From Paramecium octaurelia (lineage: Eukaryota; Ciliophora; Oligohymenophorea; Peniculida; Parameciidae): a DNA stretch of 64,000 nt. Positions 61,001 through 64,000 of this stretch are shown here, one piece after another (the first letter of the stretch is position 1; each line of letters starts with the position of its first letter). The DNA lies in contig CAJJDP010000110.1 of assembly GCA_905182995.1 (NCBI GenBank), positions 11,699 to 75,698 of the forward strand, in the 5' to 3' direction. Both the position numbers and the translations under genes were made by a program. A model generated the notes under the pieces. The model had not been told where the DNA came from, searched no databases, and was given only the letters and a program-made list of their open reading frames with translations.

Positions 61001-62089
61001 GGTTGTATTTGAAGTATTACTAGAATTACTATAAGTATAATAATTGGTATTGCTATTTTATTATGGATATGAGTAATTGTATATGTATGGGTAGCTTCCA
61101 TTTGTGTAATTGGTGTTATTGGTTGTGTTTGAAGTATTACTAGAATTACTATAAGTATAATAATTGGTATTGGTATTTTATTATGGGTATGAGTAATTGT
61201 ATGAATATGGGTAACTTCCATTTGTGAAATTGGTATTATTGGTTGTATTTGAAGTATTGCTAGAATTACTATAAGTATAATAATTTGTATTGGTATTTTA
61301 TTATGGATATGAGTAATTGTATGTGTATGGGTAGCTTCCATTTGTGAAATTGGTATTATTGGTTGTATTTGAAGTATTACTAGAATTACTATAAGTATAA
61401 TAATTGGTATTGCTATTTTATTATGGATATGAGTAATTGTATATGTATGGGTAGCTTCCATTTGTGTAATTGGTGTTATTGGTTGTGTTTGAAGTATTAC
61501 TAGAATTACTATAAGTATAATAATTGGTATTGGTATTTTATTATGGGTATGAGTAATTGTATGAATATGGGTAACTTCCATTTGTGAAATTGGTATTATT
61601 GGTTGTATTTGAAGTATTGCTAGTATTACTATAAGTATAATAATTGGTATTTGTATTTTATTATGGATATGAGTAATTGTATGTGTATGGGTAGCTTCCA
61701 TTCGTAAAATTGGTGTTATTGGTTGTGTTTGAAGTATTGCTTGAATTTTGATATTTTGCTAAATTATATGATGGCTAGCTGCTTTCATATGTATAATTAT
61801 ATGCTGAATTCGATGTATTTGTATAATTATATTAATTTTTATTCACTGTTGTAAAGAATATGGATTTGATCATGGAATCATCTATTTTAAATAAAAAAGT
61901 ACTTATTTTCTCGCTTTCTGTAGTTTCAGGTTTTGATAGGCTTGATGCCAAATCACGGTGAAGAATATGATTTATTTCTTCTCTCACTTAAATGGTATTC
62001 TTTGTTTTATGAAGTAACTATTCTACTGAATCTTGTCTTGCTTAAAGGCTGAGTACCAATAAAATAGCAAGAAATGATAAACTTTTCAT
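58091..62089 (-). CDS. Secreted Asn/Ser/Thr/Tyr/Gln-rich tandem-repeat protein with C-terminal cystatin-like domain, 1332 residues
   Basis: An uninterrupted frame of 1333 codons including TGA at 58,093-58,091, with very many TAA/TAG as Gln. It starts with a signal peptide (MKSLSFLAILLVLSLQARQ). Residues about 20-100 are an ordinary helical region. Residues about 115-770 are 16 copies of a 40-residue unit (TNFTNGSYPYSYNYSYPQQN, then TNTNYYTYSNSSNTSNTTNN). A further Gln/Asn/Ser-rich spacer reaches about residue 1180. The last about 100 residues look like a cystatin: a helix (VIEEAINEVNIKFN), then QLVSG at residues 1280-1284 matching the QxVxG protease-binding loop, then FNYNIKLRYL and YEVIIYS. 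The second cystatin loop (PW) is not seen. A secreted cysteine-protease inhibitor on a long N-glycosylatable stalk is one reading. Confidence 0.85.
59790..61740 (-). repeat. 120-bp tandem repeat, 16 units with a 360-bp higher-order pattern
   Basis: Sixteen units of 120 bp (one has 126 bp through an extra 6-bp step near 60,560-60,580) encode the 40-residue repeat of the secreted protein. Because the unit is a multiple of three, a second frame on the same strand is also free of all three standard stops for 653 codons (61,701 to 59,740); I treat that as a by-product. Sequence 60,748-61,263 is identical to 61,108-61,623 (516 bp at offset 360). Three neighbouring units near 60,060-60,480 are also nearly identical, so recent homogenisation is evident. 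Confidence 0.9.
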
Positions 62090-62893
62090 TAAAAATAATA
62101 TTAATAATTCATGATTTGATTTTCAGATTTTAGATGGAGCAAATCTTATTGTATTTATTTAATTAATTATTTCTAAATTTATTTAATAATTATTTTTAAA
62201 TTTTTTTTCTATACATCCATTTTCTAGAAAACCATAATTGATGATTTGAGTTAATCTAAGATTAACAATATTCAAATGGTCAATTTCACATATCGATAAT
62301 ATCTTTCTAATATATTAAATTTATTTCTTCAATAATCATTCAAAAATTAAATTCCTATGAAATGATCAAAATCAGTTTATATATTATAATTGTATTTTTT
62401 CTGCATCAATATATTTTCAATGCAATTTAATTTTGGGTAATATTAATCGAATTATATAATCAAATTCATTATTGTAAATTGTTAATTTAATTTATTCTAT
62501 GTATGAGATGCTTTCACCATTATGATTTGCTACCTTATCAAATATTTGCTCATTTATTAAATTTCCATATTTTTAATTCCCTATTTTCTCATTAAAATAA
62601 GTCATTTAACTCAAGTATGTTCTGAAATAATTATTATCAAAAAAATCTATTTATAAGCTAAATTATTTATAACTTATAACTCTTTAACCTTAAATACTAA
62701 TTAGAATCTCTTCATTTAAAAGGATTGAAAAATATACCTTTATTAGGTAGTTGTAAATTCATAAATTTTCTAGAGAATGTTTTCATTATTCAATACTAAA
62801 TAAATACCATAAATAACTCGAAATACTTATTTGAGCTATTTCAAACCTATTTGTTTCATTCAGAAAATGATCTATAGAAATTTATAAATTAAT
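62090..62893. promoter_or_regulatory. Divergent intergenic region
   Basis: About 800 bp between the minus-strand secreted-protein gene and the plus-strand gene at 62,894. It must hold two promoters. It is A+T-rich, with no motif I can name. Confidence 0.35.
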
Positions 62894-64000
62894 ATGTACT
62901 AAAATATAAACTATGAAACTTTTAAATTACCTCATCTCCAACAATACTAATCTAACATTACTTTCATTCCTAAATATCCAGAATATATTAATTCATAGAA
63001 ATCTTAATTATAAGTTGGATTGGAGCTTCCTAATTTTAGTATGATGCAGAAAAAATAATAATAACTAACACGGAAAAATACTCCTCCTAAGAAGTATTTA
63101 GATGAATTTCCAGCCTATTATCTAGATTTATTACCAATACCTCCATATCTTTAAGAGAAAGAACCACATAATTATTTGATTTTGCAAGGGAAAGGTGAGA
63201 GACCCAAAAAAATAGAAATGAATTAATTACCTTCATTAAGGTAGCTTAAAGAAACACCAAAATCAAAGGTATCCTCCAAGACAACTTTAAAGCCTAAAAA
63301 CAAACCTATTATCAAATCTTTGGATTTATAATCTTTAGGATAGAATTATTAACAAAAAGAAACAGATAAATAAATCAATAAACAAAGCTTGCAAACTGAA
63401 TAGAAAATGAATTAACAGAAAAAGCCATCATCTTTATAATTACAAAGATTGATTAAAAGAGTGTATCATATAAAAATTTGGCTATCCTTTTATAAATTGC
63501 TTTAAGAAACGTTAACTGCTAAATCTGACATAATTTTAAAGCAATAAAGGGAGGAATTTGCTTAAAATCTTAAAGGAGCATTAAGATAATTATCAGATTG
63601 GACTGATGCAAGTTTAGATGACCTACTACTTGAAATCATCAATCTAAAAGATCCTTTATATATCAAAGTTGGTGAAGAAAAACAAAATCAATAAAAGAAA
63701 AAGAATATTGAAAATCTATTAGTTCTATGCATGAAAAAACTACAATCGGTAAATATAGCTGAATTTTTCACAAAATAGCTTTCTTTGATTCTGAATAACT
63801 TAATTTAACCCTACTAGTTTCCTCCTGTATAGTATTACTTTAAATTTGAAATAGTCAGATTAAAGACTACTTCTTCTGGGAGTCTTGGATAAATAGAAAA
63901 GAATCAATAAAGAATGATTCTAATGCTATTCTTAATTATAAGATAAATATTATTTGCATAGATCTTAAGAGCTTGGTAATTTCATCCAAATTAAACAGAT
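62894..64000 (+). CDS. Unrecognised Gln/Lys-rich protein, 3' end beyond the window
   Basis: A TGA-free frame of 369 codons from MYQNINYETFKLPHLQQYQ to the right edge, with dense TAA/TAG read as Gln. The N-terminal part is Pro-rich and likely disordered (KNTPPKKYLDEFPAYY, LPIPPYLQEKEP). The middle is basic and Gln-rich. The part near the edge is helical (RLIKRVYHIKIWLSFYKLL, LLVLCMKKLQSVNIAEFF). No domain is recognised. The frame also stays open for a short way upstream, so the start may be earlier, but this ATG directly precedes protein-like sequence. Confidence 0.65.

Noticed and set aside
59740..61701. 653-codon minus-strand ORF (MEATHTHTITHIHNK...) free of TAA, TAG and TGA
   Set aside because: It is the shifted frame of the 120-bp repeat. 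The other frame has a signal peptide, continues 1333 codons and ends in a cystatin-like domain. A unit length divisible by three keeps both frames open.

Overview
The window looks like nuclear DNA of a ciliate of the Paramecium type. The long reading frames run through many TAA and TAG codons at positions where glutamine fits, and end at TGA. Introns are 22-29 nt with GTA...TAG-like ends. Base composition is very A+T-rich and the gene families are typical of Paramecium. No telomeric G3T3/G4T2 tract, rRNA, tRNA or CRISPR array was recognised. Long genes with no TA-bounded insertions argue for macronuclear rather than germline DNA, but a gene-poor left arm with transposon relics is unusual for a compact macronucleus. 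I cannot settle this from sequence alone.

Left arm (1-27,600): almost a gene desert. It holds a 12-nt pyrimidine-rich degenerate minisatellite (835-1365), a probable reverse-transcriptase relic (2590-3075), tetratricopeptide-repeat debris (5940-6310), a decayed minus-strand MORN-like repeat gene (10,590-12,560), one intact-looking small Cys-rich gene (17,294-17,680), a decayed unknown gene (19,600-20,044), a B-box/coiled-coil/TLDc gene with a frameshift (22,079-24,496) and a probable PAS/membrane gene relic (24,900-26,320).

Right part (27,600-64,000): denser, with intact genes among relics. In order: a von Willebrand A protein with a 25-nt intron (+); a secreted Cys/Trp-rich protein (-); a B-box-like/pentapeptide/WD40 protein (-); a B-box/TPR pseudogene (+); a zinc-finger/coiled-coil protein (+); a short conserved-looking ORF and a decayed Tc1/mariner-type transposase (+); a GPCR fused to a phosphatidylinositol phosphate kinase (-); a zinc-finger/coiled-coil protein (-); a tRNase Z pseudogene (+); an unknown coiled-coil gene (+); a large secreted 120-bp-repeat protein ending in a cystatin-like domain (-); and an unknown gene running off the right edge (+).

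Three assembly joins matter to any user. At 7879, 40,089 and 54,132 a single N separates two apparently identical direct copies (1133, 1310 and 1363 bp). Each first copy stops at the N and each second copy starts at or within four bases of it. These look like unmerged overlapping contig ends, so about 3.8 kb of the window is probably duplicated artificially, including a false truncated gene copy at 54,133-55,269.

The genes do not form an operon or pathway. Several (WD40, TLDc, TPR, 42,989 and 52,355 genes) share an N-terminal Cys/His zinc-binding module followed by a coiled coil, which suggests members of one expanded ciliate superfamily with different C-terminal domains.
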